DNA of 64,000 nt from Devosia sp. 2618 (GCF_040546815.1 NZ_JBEPOO010000001.1:1178001-1242000); one strand, 5' to 3'. Positions 13,425-26,267 are shown, numbered from the stretch's first letter. Made by a program: numbers and translations. The notes: generated by a model not told the origin, from the letters alone.

Positions 13425-15515
13425 ATGGCACGCGAAACAGCCATTAATCTCTATCGTAACTTCGGCATCATGGCTCACATCGATGCTGGCAAGACGACCA
13501 CGACCGAGCGCATCCTGTACTATACGGGCAAGAACCATAAGATGGGCGAGACCCATGATGGTGCTTCGACCATGGACTGGATGGAGCAGGAGCAGGAACG
13601 CGGCATCACCATTACTTCGGCTGCTACGACGACGTCGTGGAAGTCGCGTGATGGCGTGCAGCACCGCTTCAACATCATCGACACCCCCGGCCACGTGGAC
13701 TTCACTATTGAAGTTGAGCGTTCGCTGCGCGTGCTTGACGGTGCCGTTGCTCTGCTCGATGCCAACGCCGGCGTTGAGCCTCAGACGGAAACCGTCTGGC
13801 GCCAGGCTGACAAGTACCATGTTCCTCGTCTGATCTTCGTCAACAAGATGGACAAGATCGGTGCTGACTTCTACCGGTGCGTCGAAATGATCGGCTCGCG
13901 TCTGGGTGCCAAGGGCGTTCCAGTGCAGCTGCCAATCGGTGCCGAAACGGAATTCAAGGGCGTTGTCGATCTGATCGAAATGAACGCGCTGATCTGGCAT
14001 AACGAAGAGCTGGGCGCTGCCTGGGACGTCGTTGAGATCCCTGAAGACCTCAAGGAAAAAGCAGCCAAGTACCGCGAAGCCATGATCGAAGCAGCCGTCG
14101 AGCTCGACGATGCAGCGATGGAAGCTTACCTCGGTGGCGAACTGCCAAACAACGACACCATTCGTCGTCTTCTGCGCCAGGGCGTGATCGACGCTAAGTT
14201 CTTCCTGGTCTATGCAGGCTCGGCGTTCAAGAACAAGGGCGTGCAGCCCCTGCTGGACGGCGTGATCGACTTCCTGCCGTCGCCAGTCGATGTTCCTGCT
14301 ATCCAGGGTATCGATGCCAAGACCGAACAGCCAATCGAGCGTCATGCTGACGATAGCGAGCCGCTCTCGATGCTTGCGTTCAAGATCGCCAACGACCCGC
14401 ACATGGGTTCGCTGACGTTCTGCCGCATCTACTCGGGTCACCTCGAGCAGGGCGCGATGCTGGAAAACACTGTGAAGGGCAAGCGCGAACGCGTTGGCCG
14501 CATGTTCCAGATGCACGCAAACAGCCGCGAGCAGATCACGGAAGCCTTTGCTGGCGACATCGTGGCTATCGTTGGTCTCAAGGACACCACCACCGGTGAC
14601 ACCCTGACGCCACAGAACTCGCAGGTTATCCTTGAGCGGATGATCTTCCCTGAGCCAGTTATCGATATTTCGGTTGAGCCGAAGTCGAAGGCTGACCAGG
14701 AAAAGATGGGTCTCGCTCTGAACCGTCTCGCTGCTGAAGATCCATCCTTCCGCGTCAAGACCGATGAAGAATCCGGCCAGACCATTATTTCGGGCATGGG
14801 CGAACTTCACCTCGACATTCTCGTCGACCGTATGCGTCGCGAGTTCAAGGTCGAGGCAAACATCGGTCAGCCGCAGGTGGCTTATCGTGAGACGATCACC
14901 AAGAAGGCCGATGTGGACTATACCCACAAGAAGCAGTCGGGTGGTTCGGGCCAGTTTGCTCGCGTCAAGCTCTCGGTTGAGCCGGGCGAATTGGGCAAGG
15001 GTCTCGAGTTCGTGAACGCCGTCGTCGGTGGTTCGGTGCCAAAGGAATATATCCCAGGCGTCGAAAAGGGCGTGAAGTCGGTCATGTCGGCCGGTCCGCT
15101 GATCGGGTTCCCGATCGTGGACGTTAAGGTGACGCTGACTGAAGGCGCTTACCACGATGTTGACTCGTCCGTGCTGGCATTCGAAATCGCTGGTCGTGCT
15201 GGTTTCAACGAAGCCCTCCGCAAGGCGGCTCCGAAGATCCTCGAGCCGATCATGAAGGTTGAAGTTGTCACCCCGGAAGACTACATGGGCGATGTCATCG
15301 GCGACCTCAATTCTCGGCGCGGGCAGATCCAGGGCACAGAAAGCCGTGGCATCCTCCAGGTCGTGAATGCCTTCGTACCTCTGGCGAACATGTTCGGCTA
15401 CGTGAACTCCCTCCGCTCGATGAGCCAGGGCCGTGCACAGTACTCGATGTCGTTCGATCACTACGAGCAGGTCCCACAGGCCGTTGCCGACGAAGTCCAG
15501 GCCAAGTACGCCTAA
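13425..15515 (+). CDS. fusA: Elongation factor G
   Basis: EF-G is the GTPase that moves tRNA and mRNA through the ribosome. The G-domain motifs are G1 [13 protein letters not shown] (about residues 17-29), G3 DTPGHVDF and G4 NKMDK, followed by domains II-V. The length of 696 residues is typical. TAGGAG precedes ATG 13425. It belongs to the str operon with rpsL, rpsG and tuf. Confidence 0.99.
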   Translation: MARETAINLYRNFGIMAHIDAGKTTTTERILYYTGKNHKMGETHDGASTMDWMEQEQERGITITSAATTTSWKSRDGVQHRFNIIDTPGHVDFTIEVERSLRVLDGAVALLDANAGVEPQTETVWRQADKYHVPRLIFVNKMDKIGADFYRCVEMIGSRLGAKGVPVQLPIGAETEFKGVVDLIEMNALIWHNEELGAAWDVVEIPEDLKEKAAKYREAMIEAAVELDDAAMEAYLGGELPNNDTIRRLLRQGVIDAKFFLVYAGSAFKNKGVQPLLDGVIDFLPSPVDVPAIQGIDAKTEQPIERHADDSEPLSMLAFKIANDPHMGSLTFCRIYSGHLEQGAMLENTVKGKRERVGRMFQMHANSREQITEAFAGDIVAIVGLKDTTTGDTLTPQNSQVILERMIFPEPVIDISVEPKSKADQEKMGLALNRLAAEDPSFRVKTDEESGQTIISGMGELHLDILVDRMRREFKVEANIGQPQVAYRETITKKADVDYTHKKQSGGSGQFARVKLSVEPGELGKGLEFVNAVVGGSVPKEYIPGVEKGVKSVMSAGPLIGFPIVDVKVTLTEGAYHDVDSSVLAFEIAGRAGFNEALRKAAPKILEPIMKVEVVTPEDYMGDVIGDLNSRRGQIQGTESRGILQVVNAFVPLANMFGYVNSLRSMSQGRAQYSMSFDHYEQVPQAVADEVQAKYA

Positions 15516-15570
15516 ACAAGAAACTGAAACTCAAGGTTGGCCGCAGGGCTAACGAATACGGAGAGAAGCG

Positions 15571-16761
<1,191 letters not shown>

Positions 16762-16776
16762 GCCTTATTGAGACAT

Positions 16777-16814
16777 TCGCGGCGCGCGGATTTACGCGCG
16801 CCGCGATCCATTTT
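16777..16814 (+). terminator. Hairpin between the str and S10 operons
   Basis: A perfect 12-bp, GC-rich stem (16777-16788 with 16795-16806) with loop GATTTA lies between tuf and rpsJ and is followed by TCCATTTT. The very stable stem and short T-run suggest a partial terminator that lowers read-through into the S10 operon; it ends 17 bases before the rpsJ ribosome binding region, so it could also affect rpsJ translation. Confidence 0.7.
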
Positions 16815-16830
16815 CGTCAGGATTTACAAG

Positions 16831-17139
16831 ATGAACGGTCAGAATATTCGCATTCGCCTCAAGGCGTTTGACCATCGCGTTCTCGACGCTTCCACGCGTG
16901 AGATCGTGTCGACGGCCAAGCGTACGGGCGCGCAGGTTCGCGGTCCTATCCCGCTTCCGACGCGAATCGACAAATTTACCGTGAACCGCTCGCCACATAT
17001 CGATAAGAAGGCGCGTGAGCAGTTCGAGATTCGCACCCACAAGCGTCTGTTGGACATCGTTGATCCAACCCCGCAGACCGTGGATGCACTGATGAAGCTT
17101 GATCTCGCAGCCGGCGTCGACGTCGAAATCAAGCTCTAA
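16831..17139 (+). CDS. rpsJ: 30S ribosomal protein S10
   Basis: S10 belongs to the 30S head and, as NusE, also joins antitermination complexes. I chose ATG 16831 because the 102-residue product then starts [16 protein letters not shown] as in the family. It is the first gene of the S10 operon, 69 bases after tuf. No promoter is obvious in that short gap, so expression may depend on read-through from the str operon or on a promoter within tuf. Confidence 0.98.
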   Translation: MNGQNIRIRLKAFDHRVLDASTREIVSTAKRTGAQVRGPIPLPTRIDKFTVNRSPHIDKKAREQFEIRTHKRLLDIVDPTPQTVDALMKLDLAAGVDVEIKL

Positions 17140-17221
17140 ATATTGAGTTTTCCGCGCTTACCGCAAAAAGGGTCCTCTGAAACCATGACCCGGTACAGCG
17201 CCAAATAGAAGGTAATAACCG

Positions 17222-17923
17222 ATGCGTTCTGGATTGATCGCACAGAAGCTGGGCATGACCCGCATTTTCGCTGAGGACGGCTCGCACGTTCCAGTGACAG
17301 TGCTGGGCCTGCAGAACTGCCAGGTGGTAGGCCAGCGGACCGCTGATAAGGACGGCTACGTCGCACTGCAGCTTGGCGCAGGCCAGGCCAAAGTGAAGAA
17401 CACAACCAAGGCAGAGCGCGGCCAGTTCGCCGTTGCCAAGGTTGAGCCAAAGCGTCACGTCGCGGAATTCCGCGTTGATGAAGCCAACCTCATTGAGGTC
17501 GGCGCTACGCTTCAGGCTGACCACTTCCTCGAAGGCCAGCTGGTAGACGTTACCGGCACTTCGATTGGTAAGGGCTTTGCCGGCGGCATGAAGCGCTGGA
17601 ACTTTGGCGGCCTGCGTGCATCGCACGGCGTGTCGGTTTCGCACCGTTCGATCGGTTCTACCGGTGGTCGTCAGGACCCAGGTAAGACCTTCAAGAATAA
17701 AAAGATGCCGGGCCACATGGGCGATCGTCGCATCACCACGCAGAACGTCAAGGTCGTTAAGACCGACGTGGAACGTGGTCTGATCCTGATCCAGGGTTCG
17801 GTTCCCGGCGCCAAGGGCGCTTGGATCATGATCAAGGATGCTGTGAAGAAGCCAGCCCCACAGGGCGCTGCTTTCCCAGGCTCGTTCAAGGCCGCCGCAG
17901 ATGTCGCGGGGGAAGGTAAGTAA
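17222..17923 (+). CDS. rplC: 50S ribosomal protein L3
   Basis: L3 is an early 50S assembly protein whose loop reaches the peptidyl transferase centre. The 233-residue product starts [16 protein letters not shown] and contains the loop region [20 protein letters not shown] (about 140-160), including the Gln that is methylated by PrmB in E. coli. It lies in the S10 operon, and its stop is directly followed by the rplD ATG. Confidence 0.98.
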   Translation: MRSGLIAQKLGMTRIFAEDGSHVPVTVLGLQNCQVVGQRTADKDGYVALQLGAGQAKVKNTTKAERGQFAVAKVEPKRHVAEFRVDEANLIEVGATLQADHFLEGQLVDVTGTSIGKGFAGGMKRWNFGGLRASHGVSVSHRSIGSTGGRQDPGKTFKNKKMPGHMGDRRITTQNVKVVKTDVERGLILIQGSVPGAKGAWIMIKDAVKKPAPQGAAFPGSFKAAADVAGEGK

Positions 17924-18544
17924 ATGGAACTCAAGGTCACAACCCTCGACGGCAAGGCCGCTGGTACGATCCAGCTCGCCGATGACGTCTTCGGTCTGGA
18001 AGTCCGCCAGGACATCCTGCACCGCATGGTTCGTTATCAGCAGCTCAAGGCGATGGCTGGCACGCATGACGTGAAGCATCGTTCGGAAGGCTCGCGCACC
18101 GGCAAGAAGTTCGTGAAGCAGAAGGGCTCGGGCGGCGCTCGCCATGGCGATCGCAAGGCTCCACAGTTCCGTGGTGGTGGTCGTGCATTCGGCCCAACGC
18201 CTCGCAGCCACGCCATCGACCTTCCAAAGAAGGTTCGCGCACTGGCGCTGAAGCATGCTCTGTCGTCCAAGGCCAAGTCCGGCTCGCTGATCGTCATCGA
18301 CAGCGTTGCCCAGAAGGAAGCCAAGACCGCTGGTCTGCTGGCAACTTTCGGCAAGCTGGAATGGACCAACGCGCTGATCATCGACGGTGCTGCAGTGGAT
18401 CAGAACTTTGCTCTGTCCGCTCGTAACATCCCGCACATCGACGTGCTGCCTGTGCAGGGGATCAACGTTGTTTCGATCCTCAAGCGTGACAAGCTCGTCC
18501 TGACCAAGGCAGCGCTCGAAGCGCTGGAAGCGAGGTTCGCATGA
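17924..18544 (+). CDS. rplD: 50S ribosomal protein L4
   Basis: L4 lines the peptide exit tunnel and in enterobacteria represses the S10 operon. The 206-residue product starts [16 protein letters not shown]; the tunnel loop is seen as [20 protein letters not shown] near residues 66-85. The ATG directly follows the rplC stop and the gene overlaps rplW by 4 bases (ATGA), so the three are translationally coupled. Confidence 0.98.
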   Translation: MELKVTTLDGKAAGTIQLADDVFGLEVRQDILHRMVRYQQLKAMAGTHDVKHRSEGSRTGKKFVKQKGSGGARHGDRKAPQFRGGGRAFGPTPRSHAIDLPKKVRALALKHALSSKAKSGSLIVIDSVAQKEAKTAGLLATFGKLEWTNALIIDGAAVDQNFALSARNIPHIDVLPVQGINVVSILKRDKLVLTKAALEALEARFA

Positions 18545-18834
18545 ACAAGCTCAGCGCTTACGACATCATCCGTAACCCCGTCGTGACTGAAAAGTCGACG
18601 ATGGCTTCGGAAAATAACCAGGTCGTTTTCGACGTGGCGATTGATGCCAACAAGACCGATATCAAGGCCGCCGTCGAGCAGCTGTTTTCGGTTAAGGTCA
18701 AGGCAGTGAACACCCTGGTCCGCAAGGGCAAGGTGAAGCGCTTCCGCGGCAAGATTGGCACGCGCAACGACGTCAAGAAGGCTGTTGTGACCCTCGTCGA
18801 CGGCCAGTCGATCGATATTTCGACCGGCCTCTAA
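18541..18834 (+). CDS. rplW: 50S ribosomal protein L23
   Basis: L23 sits at the tunnel exit and is the docking site for trigger factor and the signal recognition particle. The 97-residue product starts [20 protein letters not shown], the family signature, and ends with the usual basic [17 protein letters not shown] region. The start overlaps the rplD stop by 4 bases. Confidence 0.98.
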   Translation: MNKLSAYDIIRNPVVTEKSTMASENNQVVFDVAIDANKTDIKAAVEQLFSVKVKAVNTLVRKGKVKRFRGKIGTRNDVKKAVVTLVDGQSIDISTGL

Positions 18835-18850
18835 GGGATAGAGACAAAAA

Positions 18851-19690
18851 ATGGCTCTTAAAACTTACAATCCAACGTCCGAAGGCCGTCGTCAGCTCGT
18901 GACGACCGACCGTTCGGAACTCTGGAAGGGCAAGCCGGTCAAGACTTTGACCGAAGGCCTCTCCAAGTCGGGCGGTCGTAACAACCGCGGTCGTATTACT
19001 GTTTTCCATCGTGGTGGCGGTCATAAGCGCACCTATCGTTTGGTTGACTTCAAGCGCGTCAAGTTTGATGCGGTCGGTACTGTCGAACGGCTGGAATACG
19101 ATCCCAACCGTACGGCCTGGATCGCCCTGATCAAGTACGAAGACGGCGAGCTGGCGTACATCGTCGCTCCACAGCGTCTGTCGGCTGGTGACAAGGTCAT
19201 CTCGTCGATGAACACCGTCGACGTGAAGCCAGGCAACGCGATGCCGCTGGAACGCATGCCGGTCGGTACGATCGTGCATAACATCGAACTGAAGCCCCGC
19301 AAGGGTGGCCAGGTCGCTCGTTCGGCTGGTGCTTACGCCCAGTACGTCGGTCGCGACCAGGGTTGGGCGATCCTTCGCCTGAACTCGGGTGAGCAGCGTC
19401 GTGTGCATGGCACTTGCCTTGCAACCGTCGGTGCCGTGTCGAACCAGGATCACTCCAACACCTCGCTCGGCAAGGCCGGTCGTAGCCGTTGGTTGGGTCG
19501 CAAGCCCGTTAACCGCGGCGTGACCATGAACCCGATCGATCACCCACATGGTGGTGGTGAAGGCCGTACGTCTGGTGGCCGTCATCCGGTTACCCCATGG
19601 GGTAAGCCGACCAAGGGCAAGAAGACACGCAGCAACAAGGCAACGGACAAGTTCATCGTTCGCAGCCGTCACGTGAAGAAGGGCAGGTAA
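18851..19690 (+). CDS. rplB: 50S ribosomal protein L2
   Basis: L2 is needed for subunit joining and lies near the peptidyl transferase centre. The 279-residue product starts [20 protein letters not shown] and carries the conserved C-terminal loop [20 protein letters not shown] (about 226-245) with its key His. It belongs to the S10 operon and is followed after 3 bases by rpsS. Confidence 0.98.
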   Translation: MALKTYNPTSEGRRQLVTTDRSELWKGKPVKTLTEGLSKSGGRNNRGRITVFHRGGGHKRTYRLVDFKRVKFDAVGTVERLEYDPNRTAWIALIKYEDGELAYIVAPQRLSAGDKVISSMNTVDVKPGNAMPLERMPVGTIVHNIELKPRKGGQVARSAGAYAQYVGRDQGWAILRLNSGEQRRVHGTCLATVGAVSNQDHSNTSLGKAGRSRWLGRKPVNRGVTMNPIDHPHGGGEGRTSGGRHPVTPWGKPTKGKKTRSNKATDKFIVRSRHVKKGR

Positions 19691-19693
19691 GCG

Positions 19694-19972
19694 ATGACCC
19701 GTTCAATCTGGAAGGGGCCGTTTGTCGACGGCTACATGCTCAAGAAGGCCGAAAAGGCCCTCTCGTCTGGCCGCAACGATGTGGTCAAGATCTGGAGCCG
19801 CCGCTCGACCGTCCTGCCACAGTTCGTTGGTATCACCTTCGGCGTGCATAACGGCCACAAGCACATTCCGGTCAGCGTCACCGAAGACATGATCGGCCAC
19901 AAGTTTGGCGAGTTCGCACCGACCCGTACCTACTACGGTCATGCGGCCGACAAGAAGGCCAAGAGGAAGTAA
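19694..19972 (+). CDS. rpsS: 30S ribosomal protein S19
   Basis: S19 binds the 30S head with S13 and contacts A-site tRNA. The 92-residue product starts [20 protein letters not shown] and contains the conserved block around [19 protein letters not shown]. The gene ends 1 base before rplV begins, in the standard S10 operon order. Confidence 0.98.
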   Translation: MTRSIWKGPFVDGYMLKKAEKALSSGRNDVVKIWSRRSTVLPQFVGITFGVHNGHKHIPVSVTEDMIGHKFGEFAPTRTYYGHAADKKAKRK

Positions 19973-19973
19973 G

Positions 19974-20353
19974 ATGGGCAAGCCAAAAACCCAGCGCGCG
20001 CTTGCGGACAACGAGGCCAAGGCTGTGCTGCGCATGCTGCGCATCAGCCCACAGAAGCTTAACCTTCTGGCTCAGTTGATCCGTGGCAAGAAGGTCGAGA
20101 AGGCTTTGGCCGAACTCGAATTCAGCCACAAGCGCATCTCCGGCCAGGTCAAGAAGGTGCTTGAGAGCGCCATCGCCAACGCCGAAAACAACCACGGTCT
20201 TGACACCGACGCTCTCGTCGTTGCTGAAGCCTTTGTTGGCAATTCGCTTGTTATGAAGCGCTTCATGGCTCGCGGTCGTGGTAAGTCGTCGCGCATCGAG
20301 AAGCCATTCTCGCATCTGACGATCATCGTCCGGCAAGTTGAGGAGGCCGCATA

Positions 20354-20354
<1 letters not shown>
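19974..20354 (+). CDS. rplV: 50S ribosomal protein L22
   Basis: L22 lines the peptide exit tunnel with L4, and changes in its hairpin loop give macrolide resistance. I chose ATG 19974 so that the 126-residue protein begins [20 protein letters not shown]; the earlier in-frame start lies inside rpsS. The tunnel loop [19 protein letters not shown] looks normal. The stop overlaps the rpsC ATG by one base (TAATG). Confidence 0.97.
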
Positions 20355-21100
<746 letters not shown>

Positions 21101-21115
21101 GAAGGTTAGTTCATT

Positions 21116-21529
21116 ATGCTGCAACCAAAAAAGACTAAGTTCCGCAAGGCTCACAAGGGCCGTATCCATGGCGTTGCCAAGGGCGGTACCGAGCTGGCTT
21201 TCGGCCAGTATGCTTTGAAGGCGACTGAACCTGAGCGCGTCACCGCTCGCCAGATCGAAGCGGCTCGCCGCGCGATCACCCGCGAGATGAAGCGTCAGGG
21301 CCGTGTCTGGATCCGTATTTTCCCAGACGTGCCGGTTTCCAAGAAGCCAACTGAAGTGCGTATGGGTAAGGGTAAGGGCTCGGTTGAATACTGGGCAGCC
21401 CGCGTTAAGCCAGGCCGCATCGTATTCGAGATCGACGGCGTCCCCGAGGACGTTGCCAAGGAAGCTCTGCGTCTCGGCGCCATGAAGCTCCCGATCATGA
21501 CGCGGGTTGTTACCCGCATTGCCGACTAA
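21116..21529 (+). CDS. rplP: 50S ribosomal protein L16
   Basis: L16 organises the A-site region of the 50S subunit. The 137-residue product starts [19 protein letters not shown] with ATG 21116 and contains [20 protein letters not shown] and the Arg in the VKPGRI region that is hydroxylated in some bacteria. It lies between rpsC and rpmC in the normal order. Confidence 0.98.
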   Translation: MLQPKKTKFRKAHKGRIHGVAKGGTELAFGQYALKATEPERVTARQIEAARRAITREMKRQGRVWIRIFPDVPVSKKPTEVRMGKGKGSVEYWAARVKPGRIVFEIDGVPEDVAKEALRLGAMKLPIMTRVVTRIAD

Positions 21530-21540
21530 GGACGATGAGC

Positions 21541-21735
21541 ATGAAAGCCAGTGATGTGCGGAGCAAGACCGCAGACGAACTGAAAGATCAGCTCGTCGAC
21601 CTCAAGAAAGAACAGTTCAATCTGCGTTTCCAGCGCGCTACCCAGCAGTTGGAAAAGCCCGCTCAGGTGAAGCAGGTCCGCCGCGATATCGCGCGGATCA
21701 AGACGATCCTCGGCGAAAAGAACGCAGCGAAGTAA
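21541..21735 (+). CDS. rpmC: 50S ribosomal protein L29
   Basis: L29 is a small coiled-coil protein near the tunnel exit. I chose ATG 21541, giving [16 protein letters not shown] and 64 residues, because AAGGACG lies at a good distance (6 bases) and other alphaproteobacterial L29 proteins begin this way. An ATG two codons earlier (21535) abuts the same Shine-Dalgarno sequence and is less likely. Confidence 0.95.
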   Translation: MKASDVRSKTADELKDQLVDLKKEQFNLRFQRATQQLEKPAQVKQVRRDIARIKTILGEKNAAK

Positions 21736-21747
21736 GGAGCCGCGACC

Positions 21748-22005
21748 ATGCCAAAGCGCGTTTTGCAGGGGACTGTAGTCTCCGACGCCAATGATAAGAC
21801 GGTCGTGGTGCGCGTTGAGCGCCGCTTCACGCATCCTGTGATGAAGAAGACTGTTCGCCGTTCCAAGAAGTACCATGCCCACGACGAAGCCAATCTGGCT
21901 AAGGTCGGGCAGGTGGTCTGGATCGAAGAATGTGCGCCAATCTCCAAGAACAAGCGTTGGACGCTCGTTCAGGGTGCGGCCCAGCAGGAAAGTGCAGCAT
22001 CATGA
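21748..22005 (+). CDS. rpsQ: 30S ribosomal protein S17
   Basis: S17 is a primary 16S rRNA-binding protein with an OB fold. The 85-residue product starts [20 protein letters not shown] and contains [27 protein letters not shown] precedes the ATG. Its stop codon overlaps the rplN start (ATGA), so rplN is translationally coupled. Confidence 0.98.
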   Translation: MPKRVLQGTVVSDANDKTVVVRVERRFTHPVMKKTVRRSKKYHAHDEANLAKVGQVVWIEECAPISKNKRWTLVQGAAQQESAAS

Positions 22006-22370
22006 TCCAGATGCAGTCCAACCTCGACGTGGCGGACAATTCCGGCGCGAAGCGTGTCATGTGCATCAAGGTACTTGGCGGTTCGCACCGCAAGTACGCT
22101 TCGGTCGGTGACATCATCGTCGTCTCCGTGAAGGATGCTATTCCTCGCGGTCGCGTGAAGAAGGGCCAGGTCATGAAGGCCGTGGTCGTTCGTACCGCAT
22201 TCGACATCCGTCGTCCCGATGGCACCGTCATCCGCTTCGACAAGAACGCCGCGGTTCTGATCAATAATCAGAAAGAACCAATCGGCACCCGTATCTTCGG
22301 ACCAGTTCCACGCGAGCTTCGCGCCAAGAACCACATGAAGATCATTTCGCTCGCACCAGAGGTGCTGTAA
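22002..22370 (+). CDS. rplN: 50S ribosomal protein L14
   Basis: L14 lies at the subunit interface and takes part in bridge B8. I chose ATG 22002 so that the 122-residue protein begins [20 protein letters not shown], the universal L14 start, and overlaps the rpsQ stop by 4 bases. The conserved [17 protein letters not shown] is present. It starts the spc-type gene order. Confidence 0.98.
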   Translation: MIQMQSNLDVADNSGAKRVMCIKVLGGSHRKYASVGDIIVVSVKDAIPRGRVKKGQVMKAVVVRTAFDIRRPDGTVIRFDKNAAVLINNQKEPIGTRIFGPVPRELRAKNHMKIISLAPEVL

Positions 22371-22681
22371 TGGCTGCCAAGATTAAGAAGGGCGACAAAG
22401 TTGTCGTCCTGGCTGGCAAGGACAAGGGCAAGACCGGTCAGGTTCTCTCTGTCATTCCGACCGAAACCAAGGCGCTCGTCCAGGGTATCAATCTGGTCCG
22501 TCGTCACACCAAGCAGACCGCGTCGACCGATGCTGGCATCTTCACTAAGGAAGCGCCAATTCACCTGTCGAACCTCGCGATCGCCGACAAGGATGGCAAG
22601 CCATCGCGCGTCGGTTTCCAGATCAAGGACGGCGTGAAGACGCGCGTCGCCAAGTCGACCGGAGATTCGATCGATGGCTGA
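22370..22681 (+). CDS. rplX: 50S ribosomal protein L24
   Basis: L24 is one of two initiators of 50S assembly. The 103-residue product starts [20 protein letters not shown] with the KOW motif, and continues with [10 protein letters not shown]. Its ATG shares one base with the rplN stop (TAATG), and its end overlaps the rplE start by 8 bases. Confidence 0.98.
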   Translation: MAAKIKKGDKVVVLAGKDKGKTGQVLSVIPTETKALVQGINLVRRHTKQTASTDAGIFTKEAPIHLSNLAIADKDGKPSRVGFQIKDGVKTRVAKSTGDSIDG

Positions 22682-23231
22682 GACAGCTTACGTTCCACGT
22701 CTTCGTACTGAGTACGAAGACAACATCCGCAAGGTTCTGCGGGAGCAGTTCTCCTACAAGAACGTCATGCAGCTGCCTAAGCTCGACAAGATCGTGCTGA
22801 ACATGGGCGTTGGCGAAGCCGTCAACGACACCAAGAAGGTCAAGTCGGCTGCTGCAGAGCTGGAAAAGATCGCCGGCCAGAAGCCAGTGATCACCTATGC
22901 TCGCAAGTCGATTGCAGGCTTCAAGGTTCGTGAAGACATGCCGCTTGGCGTGAAGGTCACTCTGCGCAAGACTCGTATGTATGAGTTTCTTGACCGCCTG
23001 GTGAACATCGCACTGCCACGCGTTCGTGACTTCCGTGGGCTGAACCCCAATTCCTTCGACGGTCGTGGCAACTATGCCATGGGCATCAAGGAACACATCA
23101 TTTTCCCCGAAATCAACTACGATCAGATCGATCAGGTTTGGGGCATGGACATCGTGATCGCTACGACCGCGCAGTCTGATGATGAAGCTCGCGCGTTGCT
23201 CAAGGCATTCAACTTCCCCTTCCGCACGTAA
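22674..23231 (+). CDS. rplE: 50S ribosomal protein L5
   Basis: L5 binds 5S rRNA and contacts S13 in bridge B1b. The 185-residue product starts [20 protein letters not shown] and contains [15 protein letters not shown] and the conserved [12 protein letters not shown]. The start lies within the last codons of rplX, showing close coupling. Confidence 0.98.
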   Translation: MAETAYVPRLRTEYEDNIRKVLREQFSYKNVMQLPKLDKIVLNMGVGEAVNDTKKVKSAAAELEKIAGQKPVITYARKSIAGFKVREDMPLGVKVTLRKTRMYEFLDRLVNIALPRVRDFRGLNPNSFDGRGNYAMGIKEHIIFPEINYDQIDQVWGMDIVIATTAQSDDEARALLKAFNFPFRT

Positions 23232-23261
23232 GCGGATAGGGAAGGGAAAAAGGATCAGGAT

Positions 23262-23567
23262 ATGGCAAAGACCAGCTCCATCGTTAAGAACAACAAGCGC
23301 GCTGCGCTCGCTAAGCAGTTTGCTGCCAAGCGCGCCGCTTTGAAGGCACAGACCAAGGATCAGTCGATCCCAATGGATGAGCGTTTCGCCGCCCAGCTTA
23401 AGCTGGCCGAGCTGCCACGCAATTCCGCCAAGGTTCGCGTGCGCAACCGTTGCGAAGTCTCGGGTCGTCCTCGTGGCTACTATCGCAAGCTGAAGCTGAG
23501 CCGTATCGCTCTGCGTCAGCTGGGTAACCTGGGTCTGATCCCAGGCCTCGTGAAGTCGAGCTGGTAA
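23262..23567 (+). CDS. rpsN: 30S ribosomal protein S14, zinc-independent type
   Basis: S14 is needed for 30S head assembly. The 101-residue product is the long form with a single Cys in the [20 protein letters not shown] region and no CXXC pairs, so it is the zinc-independent type. It ends [11 protein letters not shown] as in the family. It lies between rplE and rpsH. Confidence 0.98.
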   Translation: MAKTSSIVKNNKRAALAKQFAAKRAALKAQTKDQSIPMDERFAAQLKLAELPRNSAKVRVRNRCEVSGRPRGYYRKLKLSRIALRQLGNLGLIPGLVKSSW

Positions 23568-23579
23568 GGAGAACCGAAG

Positions 23580-23978
23580 ATGAGCTTTTCCGATCCAATC
23601 GGCGACATGCTGACCCGTATCCGCAACGCCCAGATGCGTCGCAAGAATTCCGTCTCCACGCCAGCTTCGACCCTTCGTGGTCGCGTGCTGGACGTGCTCC
23701 AGTCCGAGGGTTTTATCCGCGGCTATTCGGAGACCAAGTTCGAGAACGGCGCCTCTGAATACGAAATCGAACTGAAGTATTCGGACAATGAAGGCGTAAT
23801 TCGTACGATTGAGCGCGTTTCGCGTCCTGGTCGTCGTGTTTATGCTTCCGTAAAGAACATTCCTCAGGTAGCTAACGGCCTCGGTGTTTCGATCCTCTCC
23901 ACCCCAAAGGGTGTGATGGCCGATCACGAAGCCAAAGCTGCTAATGTTGGTGGTGAGGTACTCTGCCGCGTATTCTAA
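23580..23978 (+). CDS. rpsH: 30S ribosomal protein S8
   Basis: S8 binds the central domain of 16S rRNA and represses the spc operon in E. coli. The 132-residue product starts [20 protein letters not shown] and ends with the family pattern around [15 protein letters not shown] precedes the start. A small hairpin covers its stop codon. Confidence 0.98.
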   Translation: MSFSDPIGDMLTRIRNAQMRRKNSVSTPASTLRGRVLDVLQSEGFIRGYSETKFENGASEYEIELKYSDNEGVIRTIERVSRPGRRVYASVKNIPQVANGLGVSILSTPKGVMADHEAKAANVGGEVLCRVF

Positions 23979-23994
23979 GGCTTTTCAGCCTTAG
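23975..23994 (+). promoter_or_regulatory. Small hairpin overlapping the rpsH stop codon
   Basis: CTAAGGCT (23975-23982) pairs perfectly with AGCCTTAG (23987-23994) around a TTTC loop, and the rpsH stop TAA (23976-23978) lies in the left arm. There is no T-run, so this is an RNA structure between rpsH and rplF rather than a terminator. Confidence 0.4.
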
Positions 23995-24029
23995 AGTCTG
24001 GGGTAAGACGATTACTCAAGGATTATAGA

Positions 24030-24563
24030 ATGTCACGTACTGGCAAGAAACCGGTTGCACCGGTGAGCGGCGTTACGGTTACGATCAATGGTCGTACCGT
24101 TTCCGCCAAGGGCCCGAAGGGCGAGTTGAGCATCGACTTGATGGATGTCATCAATGTCGAGCAGACCGACGACGGCCTGGTGGTTTCGCCCACCAACGAC
24201 ACTAAGTTTGCCCGCGCTGCATGGGGTACGACCCGTGCGCTGCTCCAGAACATCGTTACTGGTGTTTCGGCCGGCTTCGAAAAGAAGCTCGCCATCCAGG
24301 GCGTTGGTTATCGTGCAGCACTGCAGGGCAAGGACGTCAAGCTGTCGCTTGGTTTCAGCCATGAAGTGATCTATCAGGCCCCTCAGGGCATTACGCTGGC
24401 TGTCCCGGTTCCGACGGAAATCGTCATTACCGGTATCGACAAGCAGCAGGTTGGCCAGGTTGCGGCCGATATTCGCGCGTGGCGCAAGCCAGAGCCCTAC
24501 AAGGGCAAGGGCGTTCGCTATGCTGGCGAGTACGTCTTCCGCAAAGAAGGCAAGAAGAAGTAA
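24030..24563 (+). CDS. rplF: 50S ribosomal protein L6
   Basis: L6 lies near the factor-binding site. The 177-residue product starts [20 protein letters not shown] and ends with [20 protein letters not shown], the family's most conserved block. It follows rpsH after a 51-base gap and precedes rplR by 12 bases. Confidence 0.98.
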   Translation: MSRTGKKPVAPVSGVTVTINGRTVSAKGPKGELSIDLMDVINVEQTDDGLVVSPTNDTKFARAAWGTTRALLQNIVTGVSAGFEKKLAIQGVGYRAALQGKDVKLSLGFSHEVIYQAPQGITLAVPVPTEIVITGIDKQQVGQVAADIRAWRKPEPYKGKGVRYAGEYVFRKEGKKK

Positions 24564-24575
24564 GGAGCGCCTGCA

Positions 24576-24938
24576 ATGGCTATCAGTGCAAAAGGTGCGG
24601 AGCGCCGCAAGGCTCGTGTCCGCAAGGCGCTCAAGGCTCGTGCCTTCGGTCGTCCACGTCTGTCGGTTTTCCGTTCGGACAAGAATATCTACGCCCAAAT
24701 CATCGACGACGCGACGGGTCGCACCATCGCTGCCGCTTCGACACTCGACAAGGACGTCAAGTCCGAGGTCAAGAATGGCGCAACCGCAGAAGCTGCAGCT
24801 ACGATCGGCAAGCTGATCGCAGAGCGTGGTTCTAAGGCCGGCGTTGCCGAAGTGATCTTCGACCGTGGCGCATACATCTATCACGGCCGTGTGAAGGCCC
24901 TTGCAGACGCTGCCCGTGAGGGCGGCCTGCAGTTCTAG
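24576..24938 (+). CDS. rplR: 50S ribosomal protein L18
   Basis: L18 binds 5S rRNA with L5. The 120-residue product starts [20 protein letters not shown] and contains [20 protein letters not shown] and the C-terminal [20 protein letters not shown], all typical. TAAGGAG precedes the ATG. It sits in standard spc order. Confidence 0.98.
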   Translation: MAISAKGAERRKARVRKALKARAFGRPRLSVFRSDKNIYAQIIDDATGRTIAAASTLDKDVKSEVKNGATAEAAATIGKLIAERGSKAGVAEVIFDRGAYIYHGRVKALADAAREGGLQF

Positions 24939-24960
24939 AACACGGCAAGGAAAGAGAATT

Positions 24961-25494
24961 ATGAGCAGAGACGTTCAAGATCGCGATAGCGAATTCGTCG
25001 ATCGCCTGGTCCACATCAACCGTGTGGCCAAGGTGGTCAAGGGCGGCCGTCGCTTCGGCTTCGCCGCACTCGTTGTTGTTGGCGACCAGAAGGGCCGCGT
25101 TGGCTTTGGTCACGGTAAGGCCCGTGAAGTTCCAGAAGCAATCCGCAAGGCTACCGAGGCAGCCAAGCGCACCATGATCCGTGTGCCACTGCGCGATGCG
25201 CGTACGTTGCACCATGACGTTGCTGGCCGCCACGGCGCCGGCAAGGTGATCCTGCGTGCAGCTGTCCCCGGTACCGGCATCATTGCTGGTGGCCCAATGC
25301 GTGCTGTGTTCGAGACCCTTGGCATCAACGATATCGTTGCCAAGTCTCAGGGCACTGCCAACCCATACAACATGGTGCGGGCAACTTTTGATGCGCTCAA
25401 GCGCGTCGATAGCCCTCGCTCGGTTGCGGCCCGCCGTGGTCTCAAGGTTTCGGAACTTCAGGCTCGCCGCGGCGAGACTGCGGTCGAAGCTTGA
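24961..25494 (+). CDS. rpsE: 30S ribosomal protein S5
   Basis: S5 lies at the mRNA entry channel and affects accuracy and spectinomycin binding. I chose ATG 24961, giving 177 residues starting [20 protein letters not shown]; an earlier in-frame start lies inside rplR. The loop [20 protein letters not shown] (about 21-40) looks wild type, so spectinomycin sensitivity is expected. Confidence 0.97.
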   Translation: MSRDVQDRDSEFVDRLVHINRVAKVVKGGRRFGFAALVVVGDQKGRVGFGHGKAREVPEAIRKATEAAKRTMIRVPLRDARTLHHDVAGRHGAGKVILRAAVPGTGIIAGGPMRAVFETLGINDIVAKSQGTANPYNMVRATFDALKRVDSPRSVAARRGLKVSELQARRGETAVEA

Positions 25495-25518
25495 TCCGGC
25501 TGAGGACGGAGAAACAAA

Positions 25519-25707
25519 ATGGCTGAGAAGAAAACCCTGATCGTCGAGCAGTATGGTTCGCCCATTCGCCGCGATAAAGTGCAGCGCGCGACCCTTATCG
25601 GTCTCGGGCTCAACAAGATGAACAAGCAGCGCGAGCTGATCGATACGCCAGAAGTTCGTGGCATGATCAACAAGCTTCCGCACCTCGTCCGCGTTATCGG
25701 CGAGTAA
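25519..25707 (+). CDS. rpmD: 50S ribosomal protein L30
   Basis: L30 is a small 23S rRNA-binding protein. The 62-residue product starts [20 protein letters not shown] and contains [18 protein letters not shown] and the C-terminal [14 protein letters not shown]. It lies between rpsE and rplO with short gaps. Confidence 0.97.
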   Translation: MAEKKTLIVEQYGSPIRRDKVQRATLIGLGLNKMNKQRELIDTPEVRGMINKLPHLVRVIGE

Positions 25708-25720
25708 GAGGGAGCACGTC

Positions 25721-26221
25721 ATGACTCGTTTGAATGAACTTCGCGACAATCCCGGCGCCAACAAGGTCCGCATTCGTGTCGGCCGTGGTATTGGTTCGGG
25801 CAAGGGCAAGACCGGTGGTCGCGGCGGCAAGGGCCAGACTGCGCGCTCCGGCGTTGCAATCAACGGCTTTGAAGGCGGCCAGATGCCCCTTCACATGCGT
25901 ATGCCAAAGCGCGGCTTCAATGCCCTGAACCCAGGCAACTGGAATGAAGTTCGCATTGACCGTCTTCAGGCCTACATCGATGCCGGCAAGCTCGACGCTA
26001 AGGCTGTGATCGACGCTGCTGCGCTGATCGCTGCCCGCGTGATCCGTCGTCCTAAGGACGGCGTGCGCCTGATCGGTTCGACCGGCTTCACCGCCAAGAA
26101 TGTGACGTTCAACGTCAATTACGCTACGGCTGGTGCGACTGCTGCTATTGAAGCTGCAGGCGGCAAGCTCGATCTTATCCAGGCTAAGGCGCCTTGGAAG
26201 AAGACCCCATACGCCGGTTAA
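25721..26221 (+). CDS. rplO: 50S ribosomal protein L15
   Basis: L15 is a late 50S assembly protein. The 166-residue product starts [20 protein letters not shown], followed by the Gly/Lys-rich [21 protein letters not shown] strong terminator lies 13 bases after the stop, so secY does not simply continue the spc transcript as in E. coli. Confidence 0.98.
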   Translation: MTRLNELRDNPGANKVRIRVGRGIGSGKGKTGGRGGKGQTARSGVAINGFEGGQMPLHMRMPKRGFNALNPGNWNEVRIDRLQAYIDAGKLDAKAVIDAAALIAARVIRRPKDGVRLIGSTGFTAKNVTFNVNYATAGATAAIEAAGGKLDLIQAKAPWKKTPYAG

Positions 26222-26234
26222 TTCATTCGGCAAG

Positions 26235-26267
26235 GCGCACCCGGCTGTTGGCCGGGTGCGCTTTTTT
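26235..26267 (+). terminator. Rho-independent terminator between rplO and secY
   Basis: An 11-bp perfect stem (GCGCACCCGGC at 26235-26245 with its complement at 26251-26261) and loop TGTTG are followed directly by TTTTTT. This is one of the strongest terminators in the window and separates the ribosomal genes from secY-adk. Confidence 0.93.
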
